The notes under the pieces were generated by a model, which had not been told where the DNA came from, did no database searches, and was given only the letters and a program-made list of their open reading frames with translations. Source: Stenogyne calaminthoides (lineage: Eukaryota; Streptophyta; Magnoliopsida; Lamiales; Lamiaceae). From it: DNA of 64,000 bases. Made by a program: the position numbers and the translations under genes. Positions 34,279 through 44,949 of this stretch are shown here, in pieces (the first letter of the stretch is position 1; every line of letters starts with the position of its first letter). The stretch spans positions 19,001,758 through 19,065,757 of the forward strand of contig JBBCBC010000022.1 of assembly GCA_037126765.1 (NCBI GenBank), read 5' to 3'.

Positions 34279-36018
34279 AGAAAGGTGATGTCCATAACAA
34301 AGATGATAGCAGAAGAAGCAATAACTGAAATGTACAACAACATGCAGCTTCTCCCCAAAAGCTTCTGTATAGCAGAATTGGGTTGTTCTACTGGACCAAA
34401 CACTTTCTTTATCGCGAAAATGCTCGTGAAAATCGTGCATCAACTGAGCCTCCAACGCGGCCATAAATTGCCGGAATTTCAGATACTATTGAACGACCTC
34501 CCGGGAAATGATTTCAACTCCATTTTCCAGTCTATGTTGCCCGCATTTCGAACCGAATTGATGAAGGAAATGGGGCCCGGATTAGGCCAGTGTTTCGTCT
34601 CCGGAGTTCCCGGGTCATTTTATACTAGGCTATTCGCGGCAAACAGCCTGCATTTTGTTCATTCTTCTTACAGCCTAATGTGGCTGTCCAAGGTAATGAA
34701 CCTTATTGTTTATTACGGTAGACTTATTGATATGTACATTTCAGGATTGCAACTTACTAATAAGTACAAAATGGTTGCATATATTTGCACTTTTGCATGC
34801 AACTTTGACTGTATATGCAATTTGTACCGATTAATAATTTGCATAAAGAATTGTACCTAACAATAATTTTCCTACAATAGTACTACCCTTTACTACCTTT
34901 AATGATAAAAATTCTATTGCTATAGCTTTTCTAGTTGGAAGTCTTTAATGATAGGACATGATCTTTAAAGGTAGAATGTCATTAAAACCTTTTGGCTAGA
35001 GAAATTGTAGATTTTTGTGTTAATTTTCATGTCGTTATTTATTTTTAAATAAATCATTAATCATCCATTAATTATAATTAAATTTCATGCACTAATTTAG
35101 GTCCCTAAAGGGTTAGAATTGAACAAAGATAATATATACATGGCAAGGAAAAGCCCAGAAAACGTGATCAATGCGTACTATGAGCAATTTCAGATGGATT
35201 TTTCGACATTCCTAAAATGTCGTTCGGAGGAAGTAGTAGGAGGTGGGAGAATGGTGATAACATTTCTAGGGAGGAAAAGTGCGGAAGCTGCTAGCAAAGA
35301 GTGCTGCTATATTTGGGAGCTCTTGGCCCTATCGCTCAAGGAAATGGTGTCAGAGGTATGTATTAAATTAATATTTATTACATGTTTCACTCTACACTGT
35401 CCGAATATCCTACTGTATGCAAATATATTTATCTACAAGAAATTTACCTTTAACGATAGAGATATTGTCATGATTATGTCATTATAGCTTCTCAGCCTAT
35501 AAAAGTCATTATTGACAGGAAACAATCTATAACTATAAGTCCCAGTAGTCATTAAAGATTTTAGCTAAAAAGCTATAATGACAGGAGGACTTCTGCCATT
35601 AAAAGTTAAATTTCTTGTAATAATTAAAAGCGAGGATTTGTAGAAATATTGATAATACATGCAGGGAATAATAAAAGAAGAGAAGCTACATTCATTCAAC
35701 ATCCCTCAGTACATGCAATCAGCAAAAGAAGTGAGGAAGGAGGTGGAAAAGGAAGGGTCGTTCATCATAAACCAATTGGAGGCCTCGGAGATCAAATGGT
35801 CAGCCTTTAGCAGGGGGTTGTATTCGCATGATGATGGGTACAATGTGGCAAAGTGCATGAGGTCCATCGCCGAACCATTGTTGGTGGAGCACTTCGGTGA
35901 ATCCGTAATTGACCAGGTCTTCCAAAAGTACAAGAACGTCCTATCCCGTTGCATGTCAAGGGAAGATGTTAAGTTCATCAATGTCACTGTTTCCATGACC
36001 AAGAGAGATTTTTCATGA
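34279..36018 (+). pseudogene. SABATH carboxyl methyltransferase, salicylate/benzoate type; exon 1 missing
   Basis: Three exons join cleanly: 34279-34692 (138 codons), 35101-35355 (85) and 35665-36018 (117 plus stop), all with GT-AG borders. The family transfers methyl from S-adenosylmethionine to carboxyl groups such as salicylic or benzoic acid, making volatile esters. Seen here are motif I IAELGCSTGPN, LNDLPGNDFNSIF, SGVPGSFYTRLF, SYSLMWLS (the Met-Trp pair of salicylate-preferring members), GGRMVITFLGR and VAKCMRSIAEPLLVEHFG. No stop or frameshift interrupts the 340 residues. The first exon, which carries the conserved N-terminal substrate and cofactor residues, is absent upstream; retroelements begin at 33490. 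It is either a 5'-truncated pseudogene or a gene whose intron 1 holds the retroelement stack. Confidence 0.88.
35432..35622. mobile_element. CACTA-like MITE remnant in SABATH intron 3
   Basis: The left end TCTACAAGAAATTTACCTTT (35432) and right end AAAAGTTAAATTTCTTGTAA (35601-35620) are inverted and resemble the CACTACAAGAAA termini of CACTA elements. Inside, TGTCATTATAGCTT and AAGCTATAATGACA form a second inverted pair. The outer CACTA bases have decayed. Confidence 0.55.
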
Positions 36019-36213
36019 ACAATTCCTCTACTTTCCTTTCTTGATATATATATATAGTGCTTGTTTCTAGTCCTTGTTTGCATGGTGTATGTACGGTTTG
36101 ATAAATGTTACCATGCAACTATCTACTTATTATAGAAGAAAATATATATTTCAAAATTATAAAAAAAATGCCAATATTATTATAAGAAAATAAAGAATTG
36201 GCTACATAAAAAT
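36019..36213 (+). other. SABATH 3' flank
   Basis: AT-rich with a short TATATATATA run at about 36045. It probably contains the 3' untranslated region, but I see no clear polyadenylation signal. Confidence 0.35.
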
Positions 36214-36680
36214 GTGGTTACGAAATTTTCAACAAAAATAATTTCATCCTTAAATAGTGACAATTGTCTACGCCTTGTCTATAATTTTCTTCTTGCTAAT
36301 CATGTTGGTATTTGTTCCGCAAATTACCTACAAGTACACAATTAATTGTCTAGAATTGCCTGCAAATAAATTTACCTACGGATTCATTTCAATATACAAT
36401 TTGTCTGTAGGTAATTTGACGAATAAAGATGACTACATTATTAGAAAAATTAATTTGTAAGGCAAAGTTTAATAATGTCTGTACAATTTCAGGATGAAAT
36501 TATTTTGTTGAAAATTTTGTAACCATGTTGAAAACTGAATTTCGTGTCAGTATTCAATTAGTTTGTATGTAATTTGAGGAATAAAGAAGTTTACATGATT
36601 ATATAAAATTGCAGGCAAGTCAGATAGATAATCCTCACTATTTAAGGATGAAATTATTTTGTTGAAAATTATGTAATCAT
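36214..36680. repeat. Inverted-repeat MITE-like element with a duplicated end
   Basis: The left arm 36214-36260 (GGTTACGAAATTTTCAACAA, then AATTTCATCCTTAAATAGTGA) recurs inverted at 36635-36680, and a shorter inverted copy lies at 36491-36526. There is no coding sequence. It may be a non-autonomous DNA transposon with one end duplicated. Confidence 0.6.
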
Positions 36681-36853
36681 ATTGAAAAAAAATTATAGAC
36701 AATTTATTATATATTTTCTTGTAGTTAATTTTCATAGGGTAAAGGGAAGTAAAATTTTATATTCCTATAATGACGAAATGATAAAATTTTACAAATTAAA
36801 AATATAAATAAAATTTTGAAAATTAAATTTTAAAATGTAAATGTATGTGTTAC
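36681..36853. other. AT-rich spacer, nothing recognised
   Basis: Very AT-rich sequence with no ORF or repeat that I can support. Confidence 0.4.
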
Positions 36854-37021
36854 GTGGTGCGCTCAGTGGGAGTGATTATTTATATAATGAATCTATAACA
36901 TGACTCTCTCATATTTGTATCTATAATGTGGGTCTCTCCATGAGAGCACCTAATCTGTGAGACAAAATGGAATGACCGGCGACAAGCCTAACACACTGGG
37001 TGTCTCTGGTGAGTGCACCAC
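36854..37021. repeat. Small TIR element (MITE-like)
   Basis: The 168-base stretch starts GTGGTGCGCTCA and ends TGAGTGCACCAC, a 12-base terminal inverted repeat with one mismatch. No target duplication is evident. Related GTGCTCTC and GAGAGCACC words recur at 38640-38850 and 41165. Confidence 0.45.
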
Positions 37022-37119
37022 GCATGCCATGCATTAACAGTAGAAATCATAATATTTTCATGCTGAAATTATATATGGGGGTATGCATCAGTCTTTCTAA
37101 TAGTAGACATCAGAAAAAA

Positions 37120-37850
37120 TGTATTGGCACCATTAATAATTTTGAAATAGTGGAGATTCATCATCCCAATTGAGTGCCGAGGCAATTCGAAAAGATTCAA
37201 AACATTCCACTTCCAATAGCATCTACTCATTATTCGTTGCACGACGTTGATCGCAAAGGGCAAGATGATGTTGACTAGACTTCAAGACAGGCTCACTGGA
37301 TTACATATTGGGGCAAAAGACTTCCGCACGGTCCTATAGTAGAATATGCAATGGTATTATACCATTACACGATGTTTGATTTCACCTAATGAGTACAATG
37401 GGGAGGATCGGAGCTTTCAACCACCTAGAACGTCCACACATTATGTCTAAATCTCATGTTTTGTTTTCATGATAATATGACTAAGAAATGTGTATAGCAG
37501 TCCTCTATTTTTTTTCTCTTGCAGGTCCGATGGTTCTCGCATCTTAAAATTAGCAGAAGGGCGGATGCAGTTGACAATAGAGAATCAATGGTGGATATGC
37601 TAAATACTATAGAACAATTTATCTAGGAAACGGACCCTATACTAAAAGCACCTCCATACCTTGTAGATCAACCAGCCCCACATAATAGAAAAGAAGGGAG
37701 GAGTACAAGACAGAGGAGACGAAACACTATTTTAAGAGATGACAATGTTGGGACATCAACATTTAGAAGTCAAAGAAGATATTCTCCGGCAGTGCACCAT
37801 GACTCTCCTTTACCCGCATTAGATGCTAGCAACTTTGTCAGGCACATCTC
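37120..37850 (+). pseudogene. Plant mobile domain (MAIN-like) gene remnant
   Basis: The plus strand reads VEIHHPN, a stop, VPRQFEKIQNIPLP, then SLHDVDRKGK, HWITYWGKR and, after a frame change, YMQWYYTITRCLISP. This order is the C-terminal signature of the plant mobile domain (MAIN/MAIL proteins and related phosphatase-7-like annotations). A TTTCTTGCAG at 37516-37525 looks like an acceptor, and the next block begins RWFSHLKISRRADAVDN. Stops and frameshifts show it is dead. Such domains are often found in transposons, so it may be element-borne. Confidence 0.6.
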
Positions 37851-38450
37851 ATGTATAAAATGATATGTAATTTACAAAATTACACTAATAAATTTAATGA
37901 GGTTACACGTTTGTTTATTATTTATCACATATTATCGCAACATGTGACAAATGCTTCTACATCAAGGTGGCCACCTCAAAATTATTACGTGGCTCAATTT
38001 GAGCCTTCTTTTTACACACTTTATAGTGAAAGATGTATATAATTTACCAAATTATACAGTTAGATGTACATATTGTTATTTTTCAATTATTGATTTAAAC
38101 TCGTTAAATATGTTTTAGGTTCTTTTGCATCAATGGAACCCCCTACTTACCATGAAAGTTATCATGTACCTCAACTTGAGATTAATACTCAAGAAGAAAT
38201 GTCATTGACTTCATTGTTGCAATCGAATTATATTTTGAATGAATTTAATTATCAAGAATATGAGCTTCCAACTTACAATTCATCGCCTATTCCATTTCTG
38301 GGCACTAGTATACCAAGTGATCCAACAAAAGAACATCAAAATCAAGATGAACGAGTACAACCTGATGAACCTCTTCGTCGTAGTTCCGAATTACTCACCC
38401 ATTATTTTGTGGCACACATGGTCATAAATATTTCCATTTTTTATTAATGT
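37851..38450 (+). pseudogene. Possible C-terminal tail of the mobile-domain remnant
   Basis: The 104-codon ORF at 38133-38447 is acidic and proline-rich (LQSNYILNEFNYQEYELPTY) with no domain I recognise. An AG before GTTCTTTTGC near 38119 could be an acceptor. It may be the variable tail of the upstream gene; evidence is weak. Confidence 0.25.
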
Positions 38451-38950
38451 ACATAATACAACACTTTAATTGCTCATTTATTTTAAATTAAAAAAATTTA
38501 TAACTGCATGTGTTTCACATATTTGTGAATTCATTAATTAGTTTTAATAGCTGATTTTATAATTATGTGTACCTTTATCGCCAAATTATTTTTTTCGTCA
38601 AAAAATTGTATCATATTATACAAAAATTATTGAGCACCTTATCATGATACACATATATGCACAATCTGGTACTCACAAATAGCACCATGTCATAAATACA
38701 CATATATACACAATTTGGTACACTAGTGAGAGCACCATGTTATAGATACATATATGTCTTGGGGGGCGTGACACTAGGTGCTCTCAATGAAAGCACCATG
38801 TTGAGTTGTATACATAGGCACCCCACTAGGTGTGCTTATTCTGTGCACCACATAATACATACATATACATACAAAGACCAGTGACGGATGCAGCCTATCC
38901 AAAGGGTATGCAAGTGCATGCCCTCTTTTTCGCTAAAAAAATACTACATG

Positions 38951-38951
<1 letters not shown>

Positions 38952-38995
<44 letters not shown>
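38952..38995. repeat. (AT)n microsatellite
   Basis: About 20 uninterrupted AT units near the left end of the hAT element. Confidence 0.9.
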
Positions 38996-38997
<2 letters not shown>

Positions 38998-39179
38998 TAT
39001 TTAATTTACAAAGTGAATTAAAATATCAACCAATTATGAAAATTTAAAATCGGGTAATGCTCGAAATCCCCATCTCATTTTTCTTTTTTTGACAAATCAA
39101 AATTGTTTTCATGATTAGTTGAATTTTATCTTAGTTAGTTTTCAAATGTATAAGGATGAATTTAACAATTTTATTTACG

Positions 39180-39472
39180 TTAAAAAAAGAGATAACAGAT
39201 TAACTAGGGCTTGAAAGATATTGAGAAACTCTCTGTGAAACTTATTAAGACAAATAAGCATGAATCTTGTCTACTTGCTTATAAAAATAATATTGATCAT
39301 CCAGTGGCAACTGCAAGTGTGGAAATAACATTTTATGTGAAGAACAAGGTAAGAAATAACATCGGAGATCAATTTTAAATGATCGCTTAGTTACTTATAT
39401 AGGGTGAAATGTATTTTTGAAAATAAGTAATGATGACTTTTATAACCACTTTCAAATTATGAGAACTCGTCG
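39180..39472 (+). pseudogene. hAT transposase dimerisation-domain remnant
   Basis: The plus strand reads DHPVATASVE, TFYVKNKVRNNIGDQF and then FQIMRTRREQL before a TAA at 39472. This is the C-terminal dimerisation region and end of plant zinc-finger (TTF/MYM-type) hAT transposases. Stops and small indels are frequent. It confirms the superfamily of the enclosing element. Confidence 0.65.
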
Positions 39473-39691
39473 AGAACAATTGTAATCTTTTATTAAATAA
39501 ATAATTTTTTTTTGTAATTCCTAATATCTATATTGTCAAGTTATAGATTATCTATATTTTATTTATGTTACTATTTTTTAAGACTTGTTTTTCATTTTAA
39601 ATTGCATGGTATAACCTTTTTTTAGTATTTCTATAATTAAGCATACCATATTCATATTTTTTTTATAGAGTCACACTCCTGTGAACCAGGT

Positions 39692-40095
39692 TCACAGTGT
39701 GAACTCTAATTCAATATGACTCATATCAAGTAATTGGGTTGACCCAAAATGGTGCGTTGTGTAGTCTAGGAACCCCTGCAATAGCTCAATTTCATCCTCG
39801 TCGGTCCACGACCGCTGGAAAAGCTTGCGACTCTCGTCCAGTATCATTGGCTTTTTAACGATAATATTTTTCGGTTGAATTTTTTGTTTCTGTTGTAGCT
39901 TAAAGTGTGGATCAGGCATTCCATTGACGGCGATCGTCACTTGAGAGGCGGAGGTGGATAGAGAAAGACGATCAACGGTGACAAGGGCTGAAGAAGTGGA
40001 ATCAACTTCATCGTGGTCCGAATTTCGTCGCCATCGTCGTCATCCAGGAGGTGTTCTGCGGTGGCGTTGATGGGGTCGCCGGCGGAGGCCATCAA
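39692..40095 (-). pseudogene. GeBP/STOREKEEPER-like (DUF573) gene fragment carried by the hAT element
   Basis: The minus strand contains SRKLFQRSWTDEDEIELLQG followed by FLDY, the start of the DUF573 DNA-binding domain of GeBP/STOREKEEPER transcription factors. Upstream (40095-39990), in another frame, is an acidic stretch with HLLDDDDGDEI, like the acidic N-termini of this family. The domain ends after about 35 residues. It lies inside the hAT element in the opposite direction to the transposase remnant, which suggests gene capture. Confidence 0.6.
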
Positions 40096-40129
40096 ATTAA
40101 TATGTAGGCTTTCATGCGCTCAATCATCT

Positions 40130-40745
40130 CTCTTGCTATGTAAAACTCTCACTTTTGTTCACAAAAACTCTCACTGTTGCTTTGTAAAACTTTCATTGTT
40201 ATTAAGTAAAACTCGCTCTTTTGTTCACCAAAACTCTCACTGTTATTAACTAAAGTCTCACTGTTACTAAGTAAAACTCTCAGTTTTGTTCACAAACTCT
40301 CACTGTTGCTATGTAAAACTCTCACTTTTGTTCACAAACTCTCACTGCTATTAAATAAAACTCTCATTGTTACTAAGTAGAACTCTCACTTTTATGCAAA
40401 ATAATTATCATTGTTACTAAGTAAAACTCTCATTTTATTCAATAAAACGCTCACTGTTATTCAGTAAAACTCTCGCTTTTGTTCACAAAAACTATCACTG
40501 TTGCTATGTGAAACTCTCACTGTTACTAAGTAAAACACTCAATTTTGTTCACAAAAACTCTCACTGTTGCTATGTAAAACTATCTCTGTTATTAAGTAAA
40601 ACTCTAACTATTTCTAAGTAAAACTCTCACTTTTGTTCACCAAAACTATCACTGTTGTTATGTAAAACTCTAATTTTTATTAATTAAAGATCTCACTGTT
40701 ATTAAGTAAAACTCCCACTTTTGTTCACAAAAACTCTCACTGTTT
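40130..40745. repeat. Degenerate tandem array of AAACTCTCAC / GTTCACAAAA words
   Basis: More than 20 imperfect units alternate AAAACTCTCACTTTTGTTCA with CTCTCACTGTTGCTATGTA or CTGTTATTAAGTA. It lies in the right half of the hAT element, where subterminal repeats for transposase binding would be expected. Confidence 0.75.
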
Positions 40746-40789
40746 CAAAAAGAAAAACGACAAATACGAGCTATCGTTGCGGAGGCATC

Positions 40790-40905
40790 ATCTTCGTCGC
40801 AGAGGAGTCACTGTCTCCATCGTCGTCGCGTGAGGAGTCGCCGTCTCCATCGTCGTCAAGTGAGGAGTCGCTGTCGCCATCCGTCTCCATTGCCGTCGCG
40901 TGAGG
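40790..40905. repeat. GC-rich minisatellite, 27-30-base units
   Basis: Three to four copies of a unit containing GAGGAGTCGC, TGTCTCCATC and GTCGTC. It yields serine-rich frames on both strands that are not genes. Confidence 0.75.
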
Positions 40906-41161
40906 AGGCGTCGTCTTCGTTGCCTCGCAGAGAGTCGTCGTCGCGTGAAAATGGCAGGGAGTGGACCGATTTCGAGTGAACAGTAGCAGAGAGCGGAGTG
41001 GTTTCGTAGGGGTGTGAGAGAGGAGAGAAGCACGAAAAGAAATGAGATTTAGATTATTTAAATCTAACCTATTTTGTGTATGGGTCAAATTTGACCCGGG
41101 TTTATGGTATGAACCAGGTCTACCTAAGTTTTTGTCTTTTTATATCCGCCACTGACAAAGA

Positions 41162-41473
41162 CTAGGTGCGCTCTGTGACCGCAACATGACTTATATACAC
41201 AAAATTTTTAAAATCTTCCCCAATTTTACCATAACAATCCAAAAACAAATTAAAACCCATATCCTCCTTGGCACCACGCAGAACAAAAGAATCATGGGTA
41301 TTAGCTAAAGATGTGTACGATAATTGGGGATTGAAAGAGCCAAGTGCTTCTTTCGCAACATGTGATAGTGTGGATTCGTCAACAATTTTGAAATTTTTTT
41401 GGACCAAGTGTAATAACCAAGTGTAATAATGTTGGGACTTGGTCCATGTAATAATGTTGGGACTTAGGACCAT
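41162..41473 (-). CDS. Unrecognised 103-codon ORF
   Basis: The minus-strand frame includes DESTLSHVAKEALGSFNPQL and GAKEDMGFNLFLDCYGKIGE. The composition looks protein-like rather than random, but I recognise no family. The upstream part overlaps a short duplicated GTAATAATGTTGGGACTT word (41411-41470). The hAT target duplication abuts its 3' end, so the original gene may have been split by that insertion. Confidence 0.25.
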   Translation of the reverse strand: MVLSPNIITWTKSQHYYTWLLHLVQKNFKIVDESTLSHVAKEALGSFNPQLSYTSLANTHDSFVLRGAKEDMGFNLFLDCYGKIGEDFKNFVYISHVAVTERT

Positions 41474-41676
41474 TTGTACGAGGAGGCATTGTTGGTGGAA
41501 CCAAAAGTACTAGATACTGTACTTTTCAAACAAAACATTTCCATTTGATCAATAAAACTCTTTTTCCCTAAAAAATTAATTAATAATAATCAATGAATAA
41601 TATTTTTTTTTCTAAAGCAAAAGGAATGACGCATTCACTAGAAAAAGTGAGCAGCGCACAATTCATAAAATCTGGA

Positions 41677-41836
41677 AGTTCAACCCATCAAACTATGCAA
41701 TCTATTGTTAATTGCACTGATCAAGTGTGGTCCAGAACTCGTTATATACATATAATAAAGTTCAACCCATCAAACTATGCAATCTATTGTTAATTGCACT
41801 GGCCAAGTATGGTCCAAAACTCGTTATACACATATA
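41677..41836. repeat. Two-copy tandem duplication, 82-base period
   Basis: AGTTCAACCCATCAAACTAT starts at 41677 and again at 41759, with about 95 percent identity over some 78 bases. Confidence 0.85.
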
Positions 41837-41839
41837 TTT

Positions 41840-42770
41840 GTTAGTGAAAAAGGACAAATATACTTACTCTAATAATTAAAAAAAAAAGATTTATACCCTT
41901 CCCAATAAAAAAAAAATATCTGTTTTATACTTTTCATCCAAAAATATCCTCACTCACCACTACCCTACCCTTATATATATGTGTGTGTGTTAATCAAATA
42001 TTACATTTAAATGCATATTATAAATTTTAAAATTATGTAATAAATCATTAATTTATAAAGCTCCAATTTAACCTAAAAAGTATTTTCATGACTCAAGGTT
42101 CAAGTGAAGGTTTGTCTCACGTATGTTACACAAAGTTCTCTTTTAATATGATAATCCTATATATAATTAATTTTTCTTATTTATGTATATTAATATTAGA
42201 TTGTCCATTCATTATACATAAGAAAAGATTTAGTGCATTGAAACTTTAATTATATGTAATGTTTATCAACATCAATAGTGTTTTTAGCTTTGTAATAAGA
42301 CATTTTATGATATAATAAATTATATATATATACATAATTAAATAAATTGAATTTTTGAAGAAGAAAAGAAAAGTTTAATTAAAAAAAACTATTTGTCTTA
42401 AAACTATTTTAAAAGAATTCATCTAAAAATTAATTATTTAATGAAATAGATAGTAAAATATCCACTACATTAGTCAAATAATACTGTGTCGTGAGAACGT
42501 CAATTACAAAAATTGATAAAATTTTAAAAAAAATTAAACTATTTTAAAGTTATTAGGTTGATTAGAAAACCGTATATTGAGATTTTTCTCAAATTAATAA
42601 TTTATCATATAAATTTTGTAAAATTAAAATTTATTTATCTAATTTTATACAAAACAATTAAATAAAACTACAAAAAAAAATCAATTCAACACATTTGAAT
42701 TAAATAATGGTTTAATTAATTAATAAGAGAATTAATATGAAAAAATTGAGTGGTGTTAAAAAGTTAAAAA
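41840..42770. other. AT-rich stretch, no gene seen
   Basis: It contains only AT-rich sequence with short A runs and a (GT)n-like run near 41975. I see no ORF or repeat that can be supported. Confidence 0.5.
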
Positions 42771-42775
42771 AGGGA

Positions 42776-42893
42776 GTTCAAAATAGGGGTGAAAATTATT
42801 AAAAGTGGAGAGAGAGAGTCCTAGAAAAAGAGGAGAGAGAATGGATGGAGATAATGGAGTTGAAAATAGGAGTGAAAAATTATTAAAAGTGGC
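42776..42893. repeat. Direct repeat, about 82-base spacing
   Basis: A 32-base word beginning AAAATAGG and containing GTGAAAA, ATTATTAAAAGTGG occurs at about 42778 and 42863, separated by GA-rich sequence. Confidence 0.6.
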
Positions 42894-42970
42894 GCAAAAA
42901 CTTGTATTCAACATTACATACAAGTGATATGTGCAATTGTAGGTGAATTGGACTTTTTTTAAAAATAATT

Positions 42971-43036
42971 TTCTTCTTCTTCTTCTTCTTCTTCTTCTTC
43001 TTCTTCTTCTTCTTCTTCTTCTTCTTCTTCTTCTTC
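42971..43036. repeat. (CTT)n microsatellite
   Basis: About 22 CTT units. They create false poly-arginine and poly-lysine ORFs on the minus strand. Confidence 0.95.
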
Positions 43037-43159
43037 CTCCTCGTGTTCCCAACAAACGCACCAGATCTCAATTGATTTTTACGGCGTGGCGTCTTTAGTA
43101 TTTTTCTTCTCTTCACTTGTTCTTCTTTTTCCTCTTTAAATTTGTAACTTTAGACTGAG

Positions 43160-43400
43160 GTTTTTTTTCGCGATTGTACTAGTTTTGTTCATGTAGTAAC
43201 ACTCTTTTGCTCATTGGGTAACACTCCTTTGTTCATGTAGTAACACATCAAGTTGTTCTTTAAATATGTAATGTTGGGCTTAGAATATTTTTTTCCCGCT
43301 TGTACTGAATTTATTCATGTGGTAACACGTTTTTCTTCATAGGGTAATACTTTTTTTCATGTAGTAACACTTACTTTTTTAGTAATATGTAACACTGTAT
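43160..43400. repeat. GTAACAC-type degenerate repeats
   Basis: GTAGTAACAC, GGGTAACACTC and TTGTTCATGTA words recur six or more times. Similar words in mixed orientation lie at 44700-44845, on the other side of the solo LTR. They may be subterminal repeats of one DNA transposon split by the LTR. Confidence 0.5.
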
Positions 43401-43417
43401 ACATCTCAAAATACTAT

Positions 43418-44688
43418 TGTTGTTAGTCGTCTTATGTGGAAAATATGATGTGGCGTTATGTGTTTGACAACGTAACAAACAAGATATGATGTGACGAGCA
43501 CAAGTGTATGTGACGAGCACACGTGTTAATATGGAAAGGAAAGCAAGTAAAAAACACAAGCGGGGACAATTTGTGATCCTTTATTTGATGGTGCACGAAA
43601 ATTGATCGATGAGACGAGGGTGTATTTATACTAGTTTGGCAAGCATGTGCTGCCTTGCCTAGCATGAGCTGGCTATTTCTTGATATGCAAGATAACACGG
43701 GGCTATGCCATGTGTCCCTGATACCTTCTATGGTCGCCACCTGTCCTTTCCTATGTTTGAAGTCTTCTACTCATCATCTAGGTGGTCACCGCCACTTAGC
43801 GATTGGAGTGACCTATCATAAAAAAAATGTTAGGCGAGTTGTGTTCGCCCACTTTTTGGGCCGGCCTTTCGTCTCTTGGTGGTCGATCCAAAAGATTTCC
43901 GGGGCTTGGAGTCTTTCGTCTCATGTGCTCACCTGGTATGTAGGTGAGTTGGTTCCCCGAATGGTAGTTCATGGGATGATGGATTTGCCTATGATGGAGA
44001 GAAGAGTTTGTGTTCGACTTGATCTCCTCTGTCTCCCCATCACTAATCCAAACCTCCTAAACCAAAATGAAGAGAAGAGATTTTTAAAAGAATGGATGGT
44101 CAATATTTCGGGTCCCGTAATGGACTGGAGCGGGGCCTTTATAATTTTTAAGTTCTTTAAAAGGAAGTTTCAATAGACTCTCCAATGACATTAAATGTGT
44201 TTGGTCATCGGATCCATGGGCCCGAGAAATATTATCAGGACTAAGTCGATGGTGCTATTCGTATCGGACTTTGGATCTCGGAGAATGTTCTCGAGGATAT
44301 CACTTTGGTCCGCTGCCGGTGGTAGCAGATTTCTTTGAACAAATCATTATGATGGATATCACAAGATGATGGGAAAGAAAGGCAATAAGGGATGCAATAA
44401 AGTTGTGCGTGCTACTAAAAGGGTTCACCAAGCTGATGTGAATGGCGTGCTTTGCAATTTTCATTTCGTCTTCGAGAACTTTGCATTATGGTCGTCCCTG
44501 AATGTGCTCGAAGCTAAGTTTCTCCAACACTTATCTAAGAATTGAGTAATGAAAAAGAAAGGAAGATGACCAAGAGACATTACCCTCCTTCTTGTGTATT
44601 GGTCGATCTATACGTGCATATTGCTCGCGATCAAGGAAGCGAACACGTGGCGGGTTGACTTTGACCGGTTTTATGGAGAGCACAACAA
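43418..44688 (-). mobile_element. Probable solo LTR, family L5
   Basis: The 1271-base unit has TGTTGT at the left and ACAACA at the right, flanked by ACTAT and ACTGT (one mismatch). A TATAAATA-type box on the minus strand lies at about 43626-43617. No element genes lie inside. The 173-codon ORF at 43655-44176 is within it and is not a gene. The family is unknown and the boundaries are moderately sure. Confidence 0.55.
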
Positions 44689-44880
44689 CTGTGTGAATAC
44701 TCATGTGGTACAATATGAATAATAATGTGTTACCTTATGAACATTTATGTGTTGCATTATGTTTTAGTACGTGTTACGTAAGATATGAAGTTATTTCAAT
44801 ATAACAATGTTGTAACACTTACACATAGATGTAGTAACACGCAAAAACCTGGAAATTAATTTTTTTTAAATTATGTGCTC

Positions 44881-44940
44881 GATAAGAATTGAACCTGCGA
44901 CCAAGTATCTTAATAAGAGACCTGACCCACTAAGCTACAA
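44881..44940 (-). repeat. tRNA-like sequence (SINE head or tRNA-derived repeat)
   Basis: The minus strand shows an A-box-like TAGCTTAGTGG (44937-44927) and a B-box-like GGTTCAATTCT (44895-44885), spaced as in a tRNA gene. The flanking arms do not pair into a full acceptor stem, so it is not a working tRNA. Confidence 0.4.
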
Positions 44941-44949
44941 TACATATTT

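Larger units (their letters stand above)
38879..41154 (+). mobile_element. hAT-superfamily transposon with exact 8-bp target duplication
   Basis: Terminal inverted repeats CAGTGACGGAT (38879) and ATCCGCCACTG (ends 41154) are flanked on both sides by ACAAAGAC (38871-38878 and 41155-41162). An 8-base duplication and CAGTGGCGGA-type ends fit hAT. Inside are a decayed hAT transposase C-terminus, a GeBP-like fragment in reverse, a degenerate tandem array and a GC-rich minisatellite. It is non-autonomous. Confidence 0.88.

Noticed and set aside
40130..40745. A CRISPR array
   Set aside because: The repeats are degenerate, touch each other without unique spacers and lie in a plant transposon.
42756..43116. 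ORFs with long arginine or lysine runs on the minus strand
   Set aside because: They are read through a (CTT)n microsatellite; composition alone explains them.
43655..44176. A 173-codon plus-strand ORF
   Set aside because: It lies wholly within a probable solo LTR and shows no domain; an open frame by chance is the simpler view.
44881..44940. A functional tRNA gene
   Set aside because: Box-like motifs are present, but no acceptor stem pairing or clear anticodon arm can be built.
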